Below, one piece after another: positions 32,151 to 42,359 of a DNA stretch of 64,000 nucleotides. Position numbers and translations under genes: made by a program. The stretch comes from Durusdinium trenchii. Lineage: Eukaryota > Sar > Dinophyceae > Suessiales > Symbiodiniaceae. A model generated the notes under the pieces. The model did not search any database. It had not been told where the DNA came from and saw nothing but the letters and a program-made list of their open reading frames with translations. Numbering within the stretch: position 1 is the first letter of the stretch; each line of letters begins with the position of its first letter. The stretch covers positions 1,012,172-1,076,171 of the forward strand of contig CAXAMN010004224.1 of NCBI GenBank assembly GCA_963970005.1. The letters are read 5' to 3'.

Positions 32151-32782
32151 TCTTGGGCAAGCGATGAGAGTGCGCAGCCCGGTCCTATGACTTGTAACAC
32201 TCAGAAAACATGTATGCCTTTTCTACAGTTCTCTACCATCATCCACTGTTACTGGTAAAGGAAAGGGATAGACCCAAGAAATGGAGACACAGACAGTTCA
32301 GTCCATTTTTTGCTGCACCAACACGCGCTTCCAGCGCTTGCCGACCGCAGTGACTGCAGATTTTGCCAAGGGGACCGATCTGGGTCTATCCGGTTCTGGC
32401 ATCTCGTTGGTCCTTATGTCCCTCGGCAAAGGCCCAGCGTAGACACGATGGTGTATCAAGTTCAGTATCCTTGGAAAAAGATCCCAAGAAGAGTCAAAGA
32501 AAAACATATGTTCATCGTCCCAAAGTGGCTTGGTTTTGCCAGGGCCTGGTCCATACTCATGTTTTGATGAAGAAAGTCTTGTGTCAGCCAATAGACTCCA
32601 CTTGACCTGGATTGGTTTTCGCAATCCCAAATGTCGGCTACATAGAAAGTACAACTTGAACACAAGCTTCTACCGTGGACTACTACTAGCTTCTTGTTAG
32701 TAGCTTCATAGACCTCCTTGTAGCTTCTTGTTACTACAGGTGAAACGATTCCCAGTGAAACGATTCCCCAGGAAGCTTCTAG

Positions 32783-32952
32783 GTACAAAGCGGGTTTTTG
32801 CCGCTTGGGGCACCGTTGCCAAAAAGGCGGGCGGTTCGACGTTCCCACCCGCCTCCGTCAGCGGCGTCCAAAAGGACCGCAGGGGTCGCATTTCTTCGCT
32901 CCCTCCCAGTCGACCCCGAACCAGGACACGACGAATGGGACGGGCGTACTGA
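32783..32952 (+). CDS. candidate exon, Arg/Ser/Pro-rich C-terminus
   Basis: Acceptor aagcttctag, then TKRVFAAWGTVAKKAGGSTF, PPASVSGVQKDRRGRISSLP and a basic tail to TGA at 32950. A phase-0 exit (GC or GA donor) would allow splicing to the cold-shock exon at 33404. A tandem 14-bp duplication lies just upstream (32738-32766). Confidence 0.5.
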
Positions 32953-33153
32953 ACCCCCTTGGGGGGAATTTCCAGTGAACTGGAGTCACGAACTCGGACG
33001 CTACGAACGGGGCTCCTGGCCTTACTACTAGAAGCAAGAAGCTACTAGGTTCCTTTTTGTTCAGTATCAAATGCGTCCACCGCTTAGCCCTCTGAAGAGG
33101 GACCTGACATAAAAGGTGTCCAAGTACGGAAAAACTGGAACACAGTATCCACC

Positions 33154-33229
33154 AGGGGCCCTAGCAGGTCGTGAGGGGCCCTATAGCAGGTCGTGAGGGG
33201 CCCTAGCAGGTCGTGATCCTAGCAGGTCG
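33154..33229 (+). repeat. short tandem repeat, about 20 bp x4
   Basis: Copies of ggggccctagcaggtcgtga, the last shortened. Lies 175 bp before the first cold-shock exon. Confidence 0.7.
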
Positions 33230-33403
33230 GGGTGCTAAGAAAAGATGTGAACCAGTAGTTCCATGTCGGACGCCACCCTTTGTGACTCCTGGAAGGACCT
33301 GTTTCCATGTCCGGTCCTGTCCCATATATTGTTACCTTCATTAAATCCATGAATCTAGACTTCAAGAGGTCTCCCAACACATTTCAGTTCAGGTTTTCTC
33401 AAG

Positions 33404-33494
33404 GTCTCCCAGGCTCGGTCCGAGTTCGCCCAGCTTCACACCCCGGGGGCGTTCCAGGGGCGAATTAAGACCTTCAATGCCAAGCATGGCTTTG
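33404..33494 (+). CDS. cold-shock domain exon 1
   Basis: Acceptor gttttctcaag (or nine bases later after ctcccag, same frame). Reads VSQARSEFAQLHTPG and then FQGRIKTFNAKHGFG, the first strands and RNP1 core (K-H-G-F-G-F-I) of a cold-shock domain, a five-stranded barrel that binds single-stranded RNA or DNA. It exits in phase 1 at a non-canonical GC donor (GCCGCT) after TTT-G. The G joins GG of exon 2 and restores GFGFI. Cold-shock proteins are abundant in dinoflagellates, often as small RNA-binding proteins. Confidence 0.85.
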
Positions 33495-34118
33495 GCCGCT
33501 CAGCGGAGTGATGGGAGTGACGGCTACGGAAGGGGAAGGGGACGTGGGACGTGACGGCTCTGGGATTCCTCATGTTGTTAGAGCAGGAGGCAGTGGGGGC
33601 AACTCTCAGAACTCTCGGGTTCACAACAGCGCTCCCTATGCGAAGCGAATCATGATCGATCTGAGGCTGAGGGAGGATCAGAATGGTACTTGTAGCTATG
33701 GCTAAAAATGGGAACAAAAGCGCTGAAGGGTTTGTAAGTTTAAACAATTCAATGTGATTTTGGTGATATCCCTTCAAATATGGTCAGAAACATGGAATGG
33801 TTTAGATATCCTTGCCAGTTCTTGATCAGAAGAACCCTTTATTTGATTTTATTTGTCCGTATGAATCTGTTCCCATCCTTGGTGCGAACATCGCAACCAT
33901 CAAATTTACCAACATGGTGGACGAACTGGGTCCAGGAGGAAACCCACAGAATCTAAAGCCTTTTCAGAAAGTACTCGTGGATCCATGTTTATTTGATTTT
34001 AATTCAAGTAGACTTGGGAGAACACTGACCAAGCGAGAACACCAAGAGTGCTGAGGACTTGACGAGGCCAGAAAAAAAAGATGACAGATCCTCCTGATAG
34101 GTCCTTATAGGTGCCTAT

Positions 34119-34233
34119 ACCCTAGGCTTCCAACAACCATTAATTTAACAGGCTTTACCCAATCAACTAAGGATTTTACAATACAAAAACCAGGTCAACC
34201 ATTGTTTTAATGGTCTTTGACTCCCAGGGTATA
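34119..34233 (+). repeat. dispersed repeat pair, copy 1
   Basis: accctaggcttccaac, then aaggattttaca and aaaaaccaggtcaaccattg, tttaatggtctttg. Matches 52243-52352. Confidence 0.65.
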
Positions 34234-34379
34234 TATATATATATTTCTCCCCAAGGTTTTGTACGGCTCGTTCAGACTCGATTGCTCCAAGCTGCTGTGC
34301 TCCAGTTGAGTTTTGGGGACTGCAATCTACTTGGATCGTTGGCCGGGCGGTTTCTCGGGCGGACGTTGCGGAGCCTGAG

Positions 34380-34438
34380 GGTTTATCGATTGCCCTTTGG
34401 CCGCCGAGAAGTATGGCCGCGATGTCTTCATCCACAAG
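34380..34438 (+). CDS. cold-shock domain exon 2
   Basis: 59 bp. Acceptor gagcctgag, then after the split Gly FIDCPLAAEKYGRDVFIHK. It carries the end of RNP1 (FI) and the whole RNP2 (DVFIH). It leaves in phase 0 at another GC donor (GCCCTT) after AAG. The intron before it is about 885 bp and the one after it about 1.3 kb. The match to the cold-shock consensus across the splice is what makes this gene model secure. Confidence 0.88.
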
Positions 34439-35275
34439 GCCCTTCCGACCTCCGGGTGTTCGCTCGTTGCGGTTGGGTGCGGTGGCGACAGACCTTCGAA
34501 GGGATGTGGATCGGTCCGAGAAGGGTAGGAAGGACCCCCCCCCCCGCTTTGGGGGTGAAAGGAGGTGTTCGTATTGGACGAAACCAGAGAAAGCTCGATT
34601 CAGGACGTTTGAGAAACGAGGTATACCTGAACCCTGAGTCACAAAGTAATTATTGTAGAATCAGAAATATATAGAAATGCCTCCACAGGCGTGTTGTCTT
34701 TTGGGAACCTTATAAGGAATCAGCCTATTCTCAGAGTGTGGGTGTTTTGCTTGCTGCTATGACAATGAATGTTTGAGGAACACGCTCATTGGACGGTAGC
34801 TAGGGTTTGACCATGTTTGACCCTCACACCTGTAGGGTTTGGAGCCAAGGAAATATGTAGCAGTTGGATGCAGTTGGTTCGGGTTCGGGTTGCCTTTGGG
34901 TTGGAAGAGCATGCTTATCAGACTGAAGGGGGTCGTACTTCTTCATGTCTATACTATACCCACGCTCTATAGGTGTATGCCAGTGTATGCAGCATTAGCT
35001 GCGCAGCGGGACCGAGGTCACGACGTCTTGTTCGTTTGGGAACAGTGACCCCCCCTGTTGGGAGACAGGTGAATGAATGTTGCAGTGGAGTTCATCCGAT
35101 GCCAGCTGTGCAGATGAAACACAATATTTGCATGAAATGAAAGAGGAAGCAGGTACACTGACTCACTCGCATGGAAGTAGAAACTACCCTGTTTGTAGAG
35201 GAACGTAGTCTTCCAAGCAGTAAGTTTCCACTTCCATGTCAATCCGAAAACCGAGCCAAATCGTCATGAAACAGT

Positions 35276-35380
35276 GGTGCTCCCGCAACGTTGGCCAAGT
35301 TACCGCGCCCGGTGTTGGTTCAAGTTGATGGTTGGGCTCCTGCGCCGGGCGACGAGGTTTCGGCCTCTTTCGTCCCCTAA
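35276..35380 (+). CDS. coding-like segment inside the cold-shock gene intron
   Basis: Frame reads LAKLPRPVLVQVDGWAPAPG and then DEVSASFVP, ending at TAA 35378. It looks like real protein and resembles the last part of a cold-shock fold (xxxGDEVSAxF). It may be an alternative or relict exon; no convincing acceptor was found. Confidence 0.3.
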   Translation, partial: GAPATLAKLPRPVLVQVDGWAPAPGDEVSASFVP

Positions 35381-35753
35381 ACGGTGCAGTCTTAGGAGCT
35401 CCCACACCGGCGGCGCTGGCGGACGTCGACCGTCCGTACCGGTTACCACCCCGATGAGTGTCTCCGACCCATGAAACATACAACATTCAGAAACAGGCAA
35501 AGGCGGTGTTTCTTCGTCTCAGCCTTTCCATTGAGAGCAACCATGCCTGTGTTTCACAGCGGTGGGTTGAGTATATTTATTAATCAATATATACAATCAA
35601 ACGTCGGATCCAGAAGGGTTTTATTCTGTATCTCCATATCAACAGTCTACATGAGTGGGAATGTTCAGAAACCCTTTGAGCTGGTGCGAAGCAAACATCT
35701 TTGCCCTGAAATCACGAGAAATTGGATACCGTTTTTCCAAACCTTGTCGCCAG

Positions 35754-35814
35754 GGGCAGCTCGGGGACGTGCCCGTGGGCAGCGAAATCACCTTCCAAGT
35801 CAGGCACCGTTCGG
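35754..35814 (+). CDS. cold-shock domain exon 3
   Basis: Acceptor accttgtcgccag in phase 0. Reads GQLGDVPVGSEITFQVRHRS, matching the last strands of a cold-shock domain (HxxQLGD..VGDEVxFxV). Joined to exon 2 it gives DVFIHK-GQLGD, as expected. A phase-1 GT donor (GTCGAG) follows; the frame stays open to 35909. The next exon may be 36996, whose phase fits. Confidence 0.8.
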
Positions 35815-35869
35815 GTCGAGTTTCCGGCGCCGTTCGGATCCGTTTGGCCACTGCCGCAAAGACATTTAT

Positions 35870-35971
35870 ATACCAGGACCCTCCTGGACAGGCTGTTTTG
35901 GGAGACTAACAGGTGGTTTCTGGGCACCTGTTGTCACCAGGAAACACCTGTTGCAGGGTGCTGGTATATAC
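35870..35971. repeat. family D, ATACCAG...CTGGTAT element
   Basis: tataccaggaccctcctgga ... gcagggtgctggtatata, with internal aacacctgtt/aacaggtg repeats. Confidence 0.55.
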
Positions 35972-36807
35972 AATTTTGGGAGACTGCATGGGGCATGGAA
36001 CTTCTGTATTCATCCCAGCTGGATGGCTGTTAAAAGTTGGAGAGGTGGGGTTCACCCAGCTTTTCCAGAGTAGACCTATATAAATGGCACCAGGAAATAA
36101 TTAATATTATAATGTCCAAACTACTCTGACCATCTCGAGCAGTTCAATACAATTTCATTCAGGATCTCATCTTAGTTTGGATGCCATATGCCACCAAGCA
36201 CATGTCCTTTCATCTCAAGTTTACCGTGTGGTGTGTTCTTCGGAAGTTTAACATGTGTTTTTTTGAATTTGATCGGGGAGAGTTCAGGTGTGTGCGTGAA
36301 GCCATGATACCACAGCTCATGTGTTCCTTGAAATACTAGTATTTGATGTTGGTTTGAATCTCCTGATTCATCTGTGCACACTGTGAACCATACGTATATG
36401 GTTTTGCATATTAGCCAAGTACCAAGACTAAGAATTCATGCCTTGCCAACTTGATGGTGTTCAAGGCACTTTGACTGTGAGGAAGTATGCACACCTTTTT
36501 TTGAATGATTCCTAGCACTTCCTGTCTGGGTGCCCTGGAGTAGGAGACCTAGGCCGGTAGTGGGCTGGGTTGTCCAGCCAGATGACCCGGACTGGAAGCT
36601 GCTGGTGCTGGCAATTTCAGTTTTGGGAGGATTCTCGTTCGATCCACCAATTCACTGGTAGTAGATAGACACCATACACTGAGCCACGTTGGCTTTTGGT
36701 TTTTCCAGTGCTGAAAAAAATGTCTGCTTGGCCACATACACTGTGCCACGGTGCAATTGATCAAAGATCGATCAAGACAAAACGTGTAATAGTTACTATC
36801 CCTATGG

Positions 36808-36909
36808 CCCTATAGGGCCCCAAGAAGTACCTTCTAAGGAGGTGTTTGAGGTGGGATGGCAGGGTCCAAATACCTTCTGAGGAGGTTCTAGCCCTAGGGA
36901 TCCCTAGGG
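36808..36909. repeat. foldback family A
   Basis: cctatagggccccaagaag ... gccctagggatccctaggg, with the right end duplicated. Confidence 0.6.
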
Positions 36910-36995
36910 TATAGTAGCAGAAATCATCCTCGCATTTGCATGTTTGACAGCTTTCCTTGGGTCCAACCCTTGAAACCTCTTAAACCTCTTCGAAG

Positions 36996-37234
36996 CCATT
37001 CACTGCCCTCGCATCGATTCCGGCAGCCGCACCGTTCCGGCGGAACCGCCGCCGGTTCCGGCGCGCCAGGGAGAACAAGGACGGACATCCACAGGCCAAG
37101 GACCCAGCGCGTCCGACTTCGGAGTCCGCTCCTGCTCTACGGTGTGTCGGACGCCGGAGCTGGATCGAGCGCACGAGCGACCCGACGCGAAGCTGGAACG
37201 CACTGGAAGCGGCACGCGCAGACTCATGAAGTGA
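36996..37234 (+). CDS. candidate terminal exon
   Basis: Acceptor taaacctcttcgaag. Phase-1 frame of 78 codons: IHCPRIDSGSRTVPAEPPPV, GPSASDFGVRSCSTVCRTPE, LDRAHERPDAKLERTGSGTR, ending at TGA 37232; a GTGAGG donor overlaps the stop. It could be the C-terminus of the cold-shock protein, because the phase fits 35814. Another plus frame of 125 codons is open over the same DNA. Confidence 0.5.
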
Positions 37235-37408
37235 GGAAGTCTGGGGCGCTCTCGGGGGGGGTGAAGAGGTGTGCTTCGAACGTCCCAACTCGATCCCTTT
37301 TGAGGTCAACTCATTGATGCTGCTCCCAAATAAATCTGATACTTGCTGGGTTTGGGAGCTTCCTCGCTTCCTCACTTCCTGAGAACTGATTCATCCTGAC
37401 TCCAGGAT

Positions 37409-37650
37409 GTGAAGAACATGGATGGTTCGATTCCGGGTCCTTATCCCGAAGACGAGGATGCTGGTCACCAGGACTGTCGTACGGCCCCGTGTTTTCGCGG
37501 AGTCGTCTTTGGAGAGGAATGGGGCCCAGCAGCGGAGTTGGGTCCCAAAGGGAGTTCGGACCCATCTGGCCCAGTTGCAAGACATAGTGGCGCCGGGTGC
37601 TGTTTGGGTTACAACAAGTGCCAGAGCTGTTTCAATCAAGAAGTCCACGG
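37409..37650 (+). CDS. coding-like run with two open plus frames
   Basis: Frame 1: DGSIPGPYPEDEDAGHQDCR up to CCLGYNKCQSCFNQEVH, then GTGTGT in phase 1. Frame 2: VRFRVLIPKTRMLVTRTVVR up to VWVTTSARAVSIKKST, same donor in phase 0. Both look protein-like; frame 1 has a cysteine cluster. Confidence 0.4.
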
Positions 37651-37761
37651 TGTGTTTGTTTGTGTGTGTGTGTTTTGTTTTGTTTTTTGTTTTTTTTTTA
37701 ATGGGGTGCAGTCGGCTGAAAATTCCGCCCGTCTTTCTTTACAAAGAACTCCTATAGTCTC

Positions 37762-38130
37762 CTAAGCGGCAGCCTCGAGGGTTAAAAGCGCCAAGACACA
37801 ACATGATCAACATGTATCATGATATGCAGGAGGCAGAACCAGAATTTGAAAAGCTTTTGAGAAAGCAAACGCTTGCCACCCAATGCTAGTCCCTGATCTA
37901 AAGTATTTGACACTCATATCACTACTCACTCCCCCCAAGAGCCTACCATTTCTTTGTCAACCCAACTACTGATTGCACTGAGGGGAGACGGGTAAGAACG
38001 CCTACAGTAAGTAACGGCAGGAACGCTTAAGTAACAGGTAAGAACGCTTGCGCAAAAAGATTTAAAGCAATGAATCAAAGCATAGAAACACCAACAAGAC
38101 ATTCAAGTGAAGCATCAAGTGAGTTCCTGA
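37762..38130. other. stretch without a supported exon
   Basis: AT-richer; holds three imperfect ggtaagaacgct-type units at 37990-38055. Otherwise nothing seen. Confidence 0.4.
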
Positions 38131-38133
38131 TAT

Positions 38134-38709
38134 ATGCACATGTTGTTCATCACTTTGGCAATTCCCGCCCAAGAAGAGGTTCTAGGAAGTAGTATGGTAA
38201 CTTTGTTTAGCCCGCTTTTGGAGAGACCTGGACAGTGGCGAAATGCACCAAGGACGCCAACGGCGAAGGCTGATCTGGTACGAGCGATGATAGACTTGGA
38301 GTGGGAGGACCATGCCAGCACCACCCAGTTTGGGTGGGAGGCAGGTCGACCATTTCTGACTCTGTATGGTCCATCCGACCACCTGGGTGGTCCATCCGAC
38401 CACCTGGGTGGTGTTGGTGGATCTTTGTTTGGCTTGGGGGAAGCACATATTGTCATATCCAACCCAATTCATGGTGGCCCTACGACCGACAATGGCCCAA
38501 TGTTCAGAAACATGTCGAAACGGCACTTGGCCGTCGACGAGATGGGTGGCGCCACTCACCTGTCGACGATGTGCTTGACAGCCGTGGCGACGTTTGCCGC
38601 CCAATCTGGTGGTGTTGCCAGCCCTGGGGCTCCAAATCCCCTCTCAAATGAGCAAAGGCATTCTTCTTGTGCACAAGGTACGTGCTGTTCTTTTCCTTTT
38701 CCAACATGA
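38134..38709 (+). CDS. 191-codon open frame with a 7-residue tandem repeat
   Basis: Longest plus frame in this part. Includes RTPTAKADLVRAMIDLEWED, two exact copies of GPSDHLG (DNA repeat 38368-38409) and AVDEMGGATHLSTMCLTAVA. About one frame of this length is expected by chance in the window, and minus frames are open too (e.g. ATPPDWAANVATAVKHIVDR). Confidence 0.3.
   Translation: MHMLFITLAIPAQEEVLGSSMVTLFSPLLERPGQWRNAPRTPTAKADLVRAMIDLEWEDHASTTQFGWEAGRPFLTLYGPSDHLGGPSDHLGGVGGSLFGLGEAHIVISNPIHGGPTTDNGPMFRNMSKRHLAVDEMGGATHLSTMCLTAVATFAAQSGGVASPGAPNPLSNEQRHSSCAQGTCCSFPFPT
38368..38409 (+). repeat. 21-bp tandem duplication, in frame
   Basis: Two exact units beginning ggtccatccgaccacctggg, encoding GPSDHLG twice in the 191-codon frame. 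Confidence 0.75.
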
Positions 38710-39020
38710 CCCGCATGACCTTTCCCACCTGCAAATCCCACCATGAGGATATGTTATTGATGTTTATGTGTTCGGCCGCCTGTGCCGGGTGGGCCAACGC
38801 TGTTGGATCGGCGCGGAAACACCCGAGTTCTGAAGATCCGAGGACGCATCCGTGTGTTTTTTGAAGAGGATCCAAAAATTCGAGTTTTTTTTGTGCGCCA
38901 AGCCATCCCCTTCTATGTTTGATTTGGGTGCGAAGCAATACGTCTCCTCGGCTCAACAGTGCTTTCTCATGTGTTTCCTCGGATCGCCGAGCTGGGGCAG
39001 TGCCCTTTCAGCGGTTTCAG

Positions 39021-39059
39021 GCGGCAAGGGCAAGAGGAAAGGTGGCAAAGACGGAGGAG
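39021..39059 (+). CDS. Gly/Lys mini-exon 1
   Basis: 39 bp, acceptor tcagcggtttcag, donor GTCCGA, phase 1 on both sides. Reads GKGKRKGGKDGG between split glycines. This GK-rich low-complexity composition recurs in three more mini-exons in the next 2.8 kb, in the same phase. Such tails are typical of disordered RNA-binding regions. Confidence 0.6.
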
Positions 39060-39118
39060 GTCCGACCTGCAGTGAAGCCAGGCATTTTTTCACTGGTTTT
39101 AAATGGCTTCTTGCACAG

Positions 39119-39285
39119 TGGGGAACACCGAAGAGCACGCACATTGGGTCGCGGATCGGGTTCATTTGCCTCGAGACTGGGGAGTCTTATGGACTTTTGC
39201 TCCTAGACAAGTCCAAGTATGGGATGTTCTTCGCCCACTGAGCGTGTCAGATCTCAGGGCGAGTGAGATCTGTGAAGTTCAACAG
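39119..39285 (+). CDS. internal exon, unknown
   Basis: Acceptor cttcttgcacag. Reads GNTEEHAHWVADRVHLPRDW, GVLWTFAPRQVQVWDVLRPL and SVSDLRASEICEVQQ, to donor GTTACT in phase 0. Very natural codons. It lies 60 bp after the GK mini-exon 1, too short for most introns, so the two may be alternatives. Confidence 0.5.
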
Positions 39286-39588
39286 GTTACTGTAGTATTG
39301 GTGCCATTTGTTACCTGGCAAGTGGGGGTTCGCTGCTGATCTTCATCTCTAGCATCAACTTCTAGCTAGTGCTAGAGGCTGTATTTGATTCTCAGACTAA
39401 GTTTCGTATTCAAATTGCGGATCATACATATATAGAGCCACTGCCAACAGGCCTTGGACACATGCAGGTTTCCATACAGATCTTTCTGTGACTTACACAC
39501 GCTCAAAAAGGGCCTAGTATACTATCAATTTAGAACCTGAGTGACCTGGTCCAACTTCCTATCAACACAGAGGTCATGTTTGGGATCT

Positions 39589-39685
39589 ATACCAGCACCA
39601 CGGAAGGGGTTGTGATTGGAACATCATTACCTAACAAAAAGGGGTGTCCATCCACCGCCTCCTCTCTCCGTGGAGCTGGTATATC
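39589..39685. repeat. family D element
   Basis: tataccagcaccacggaagg ... ctccgtggagctggtata; directly precedes the family C copy. Confidence 0.55.
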
Positions 39686-39804
39686 TACCTGGAGTCTCAA
39701 AGTCAAAGTACCTCGAAAAATGGGTACAAGTTCTTGTTTTTCAGGGGTCATGTCCCATTTTCTAAGGTACTAGTACTTGAAGTCGGGTGTTTTGGTCCAG
39801 GTCC
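39676..39804 (+). repeat. foldback family C, diverged and longer
   Basis: cctggagtctcaaagtcaaa ... cttgaagtcgggtgttttgg, with the cattttctaaggtac stem kept. Confidence 0.65.
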
Positions 39805-39970
39805 AAAAAAGGCAACCCTGCTGCCAAAAGAGCTCTCTTTCTCCAATAGGTCAATGATTAGAGCACTCAGGGGTTAGCAGGTTGATGTTGTTTGATTGGT
39901 GGGTCAGCTGCGCCACCGGTCACCGGTGTCAGCGATCCGGCGCTGCGCTGCGCTGCGCTGAGCGCTCCAG

Positions 39971-40036
39971 GCGGTGGAAAGGGTGACCGTAAGGGCAAAG
40001 GAGATCGAAAGGGAGGCGGCGGAAAAGGACCAAAGC
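39971..40036 (+). CDS. Gly/Lys mini-exon 2
   Basis: Acceptor gagcgctccag. After a split Gly: GGKGDRKGKGDRKGGGGKGP and then K. Phase-1 exits at GT (after 40036) or GA (after 40027, AAAG|GACC). Two copies of a GKGDRK unit suggest internal duplication. A (gctgc) run lies just upstream. Confidence 0.65.
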
Positions 40037-40917
40037 GTTGGGAAGAAAAGGACCAAAGGGTCCCGTGTTGATCCGCGGACCCAAAACACGTGGAGACCTA
40101 AACCGACCTCTATGACGCACAGGATGGGTCCCGAAGCGGCCCTAAAAAGAACCGCTTCGAGAACTGCATGCGGTTGTGCGCAAGAGAACCGGATGGCGGA
40201 TGATTTGTTTGCCAGAAAATCGTTTGACATCTCCACATTTGGGCAGTTTGATGTAACAGTCTAATGTATTGTATAGACTCTTGATGAATAACCCCCCCAT
40301 ATGAAGGGGATGGTCCATTTCAATTGGGTGCGGTGCTTTATTGATCAAGAGGCTACATTACATTTTGTCATAATGGTTGTGTTTCTTGAATGATGTTGAT
40401 AGGGAGACCCTTCACCCACCAGGTAGACTGGTCGACTTTCCCTTCACCGACCCCAGTGGGTCGTGTCCTGCCCCCTTGTCGCACCGCCCCCCCCCTCTTC
40501 CACGTTCATCACCAGGACCTTGAAGGTGAAAACAGAGACAAGAGAGGGTCCGGGAGGTATGCCTCATGACCTGGAAGAACTGAACCCTCCATGAGGAATC
40601 ATGACCTGGAACTCTTCCAGGAACTCCTCCATCAGTGAATGAACTGGGAGCCTCTTCCTTCATGACCCTCACAAAGACGAGTGAACTCTCCGACCCTCCG
40701 TGATCCTGAGGGATCTTCCGAACCGAATTCGCGACCGGAATTTCCCACCGAAACGGAGATGGATCCGTTGTTAGGTCACACCCAGAAGATGGGCCTGTAA
40801 AGTCATGGAAGTGGATCCAGTTGCCACGATGGAAGTGCTGGTAGCCGGTGGTGACCTATACAGACTAAAACCATAAACGAAACCCTGGTTCCTGATCTAT
40901 AGTGAGTGCGAATCGGT

Positions 40918-41101
40918 ATCCACTGGGGATTTGGGACTCTGTTTGCCGCCGAAGCTCGCTGCAAGGCGCGCTTCCCCAGCGAAAAAGTTCCCTGCATGAT
41001 GGGTGGCAACAGCTTGAATAAGCAAAACAAACGAAACCACCGTGTGGTTTCAACGGCCACGCCAGGGAAAGGTGGGAAAGGAGGAGGCGGAGGCAAAGGA
41101 G
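40918..41101 (+). CDS. Gly/Lys exon 3 with upstream coding-like extension
   Basis: The minimal exon is 41066-41101 (acceptor ggccacgccag, donor GTGGAG), reading KGGKGGGGGKGG in phase 1. The same frame is open upstream and looks coding (TLFAAEARCKARFPSEKVPC), so the exon may be longer. A GC donor after 41107 is an alternative. Confidence 0.55.
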
Positions 41102-41487
41102 GTGGAGGCCCAGCTTCATTTCGGAACGCGTTGTTGTTTTTGTGTGTTTTTTAGTATTTTCATGCTCTTTCAAGAGCATTTTGGGGAGGAGCACCGTCGG
41201 CCCAGTTTCAACACAGGGAACGACAGGGAATATGTGGGAGTATGCTGCAAGCGGCTCCAAACAGCAGTTTGTGTGGGTATCCAAGGTTCATGCATGACGG
41301 TTTCATCGATACCCAGAACAACTTGCATGGGCCACAGAACAGAACATGGACATTGACAATCTTCTGTCCAAAATCCAGTGGCAAACGTGATGTTCATGTG
41401 TAGTCAATGTCCATTGTGGAAACGTCTACGTTTGTTGTGTTTCGAGATGTTTCGAGCATAGAGTATATCTATAATAAATATCTCATA

Positions 41488-41574
41488 TACCAGGACCTTC
41501 CAACAGGTGGTTTTTGGCAACCTCTTAACCTCTAAGAGGCTATTTATAGACGCCTCTTGGAAGGTCCTGGTATC
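41488..41574. repeat. family D element, 17-bp arms
   Basis: ataccaggaccttccaa and its reverse complement ttggaaggtcctggtat; inner stem ctcttaacctctaagag. Confidence 0.7.
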
Positions 41575-41617
41575 GATCCTGTTTGGTGTTTGGTCCCTTT
41601 TGCCCAGCCTTTCCACG

Positions 41618-41740
41618 GTGAACACGAAGCACGCGACCGTGCCGGTCTCGACCACGCACGAGTTCGACCCGATCTCCGCGGACGCGCGCTGCTCGCGGAC
41701 GCGCGTCGCGGACCCGGTGGCAACGCAAGGGCCGGGCCGG
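41618..41740 (+). CDS. very GC-rich coding-like island
   Basis: Frame VNTKHATVPVSTTHEFDPIS has G or C at about 97 percent of third positions. A second frame (EHEARDRAGLDHARVRPDLR) is equally open. Base use is more extreme than in the neighbouring GK exons, so this may be a different gene or a different codon-use class. Confidence 0.4.
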
Positions 41741-41751
41741 ACCGATGGCAG

Positions 41752-41784
41752 GTGGAAAGGGGAAGAAAGGTGGAGGTGGCAAAG
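41752..41784 (+). CDS. Gly/Lys mini-exon 4
   Basis: 33 bp, acceptor gaccgatggcag, donor GTTGTC, phase 1 on both sides. Reads GKGKKGGGGK between split glycines. If ATG 41746 were used instead it would read MAGGKGKKGGGGKG. Confidence 0.6.
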
Positions 41785-42167
41785 GTTGTCGGGACTCTCA
41801 GAGATGCCGTATCGGAGCTGCAGCTCGGATAGCTGCGCAGAGAGAGAGCGATCTCGGAGTGCTGAGTTCTTGGAATTGGAAGTGCCAATAGGTGACACCG
41901 GTTCGATTGGCGGCTTGTAGGAGGAGCTGTTCATGTGTTGGGGATCCCCAATAGTAGGTGCATGGTGCATGGTATTTTGGGGTGCACTAGTCGCTGATTG
42001 GAAAAATGAACGATCTTAAGAGGTGCTGCTGCTAGGGAAGATGGGTGACAAAAACCCAGCAGACACCAGCATCTTTACTCCTTCACAACCTGGGGATGCT
42101 TTTGAGAGTCTTTCAAAGTGGACCCTCCGAGGTCGGCATCCCCCCCTTGGAATTGACATACATTCCC

Positions 42168-42202
42168 TAAGACGAATCAAGAACCCTCAAAGGTGAAGGA
42201 AT
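42168..42202. repeat. partial copy of the 23839 palindrome
   Basis: ccctaagacgaatcaagaac then cctcaaaggtgaagg, matching the reverse complement of the right arm. Confidence 0.55.
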
Positions 42203-42359
42203 TTAAGTATACTATCACAAGTATCCGCGTTCGTCAAGGAAACCAGCTCAAACGAATTCAATCGAGGAGTTTTTGTTTTTTTGATCGAAATCAGGGGCCA
42301 GGGGGTGTTCCACCTCTGCCTCTATCCTCCCTGTTCAGCACCCAACTCTGAACTGGAAG

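Noticed and set aside
37419..37437. GGTTCGATTCC resembling a tRNA B box
   Set aside because: The flanking bases do not form a T-arm or acceptor stem, and there is no A box upstream.
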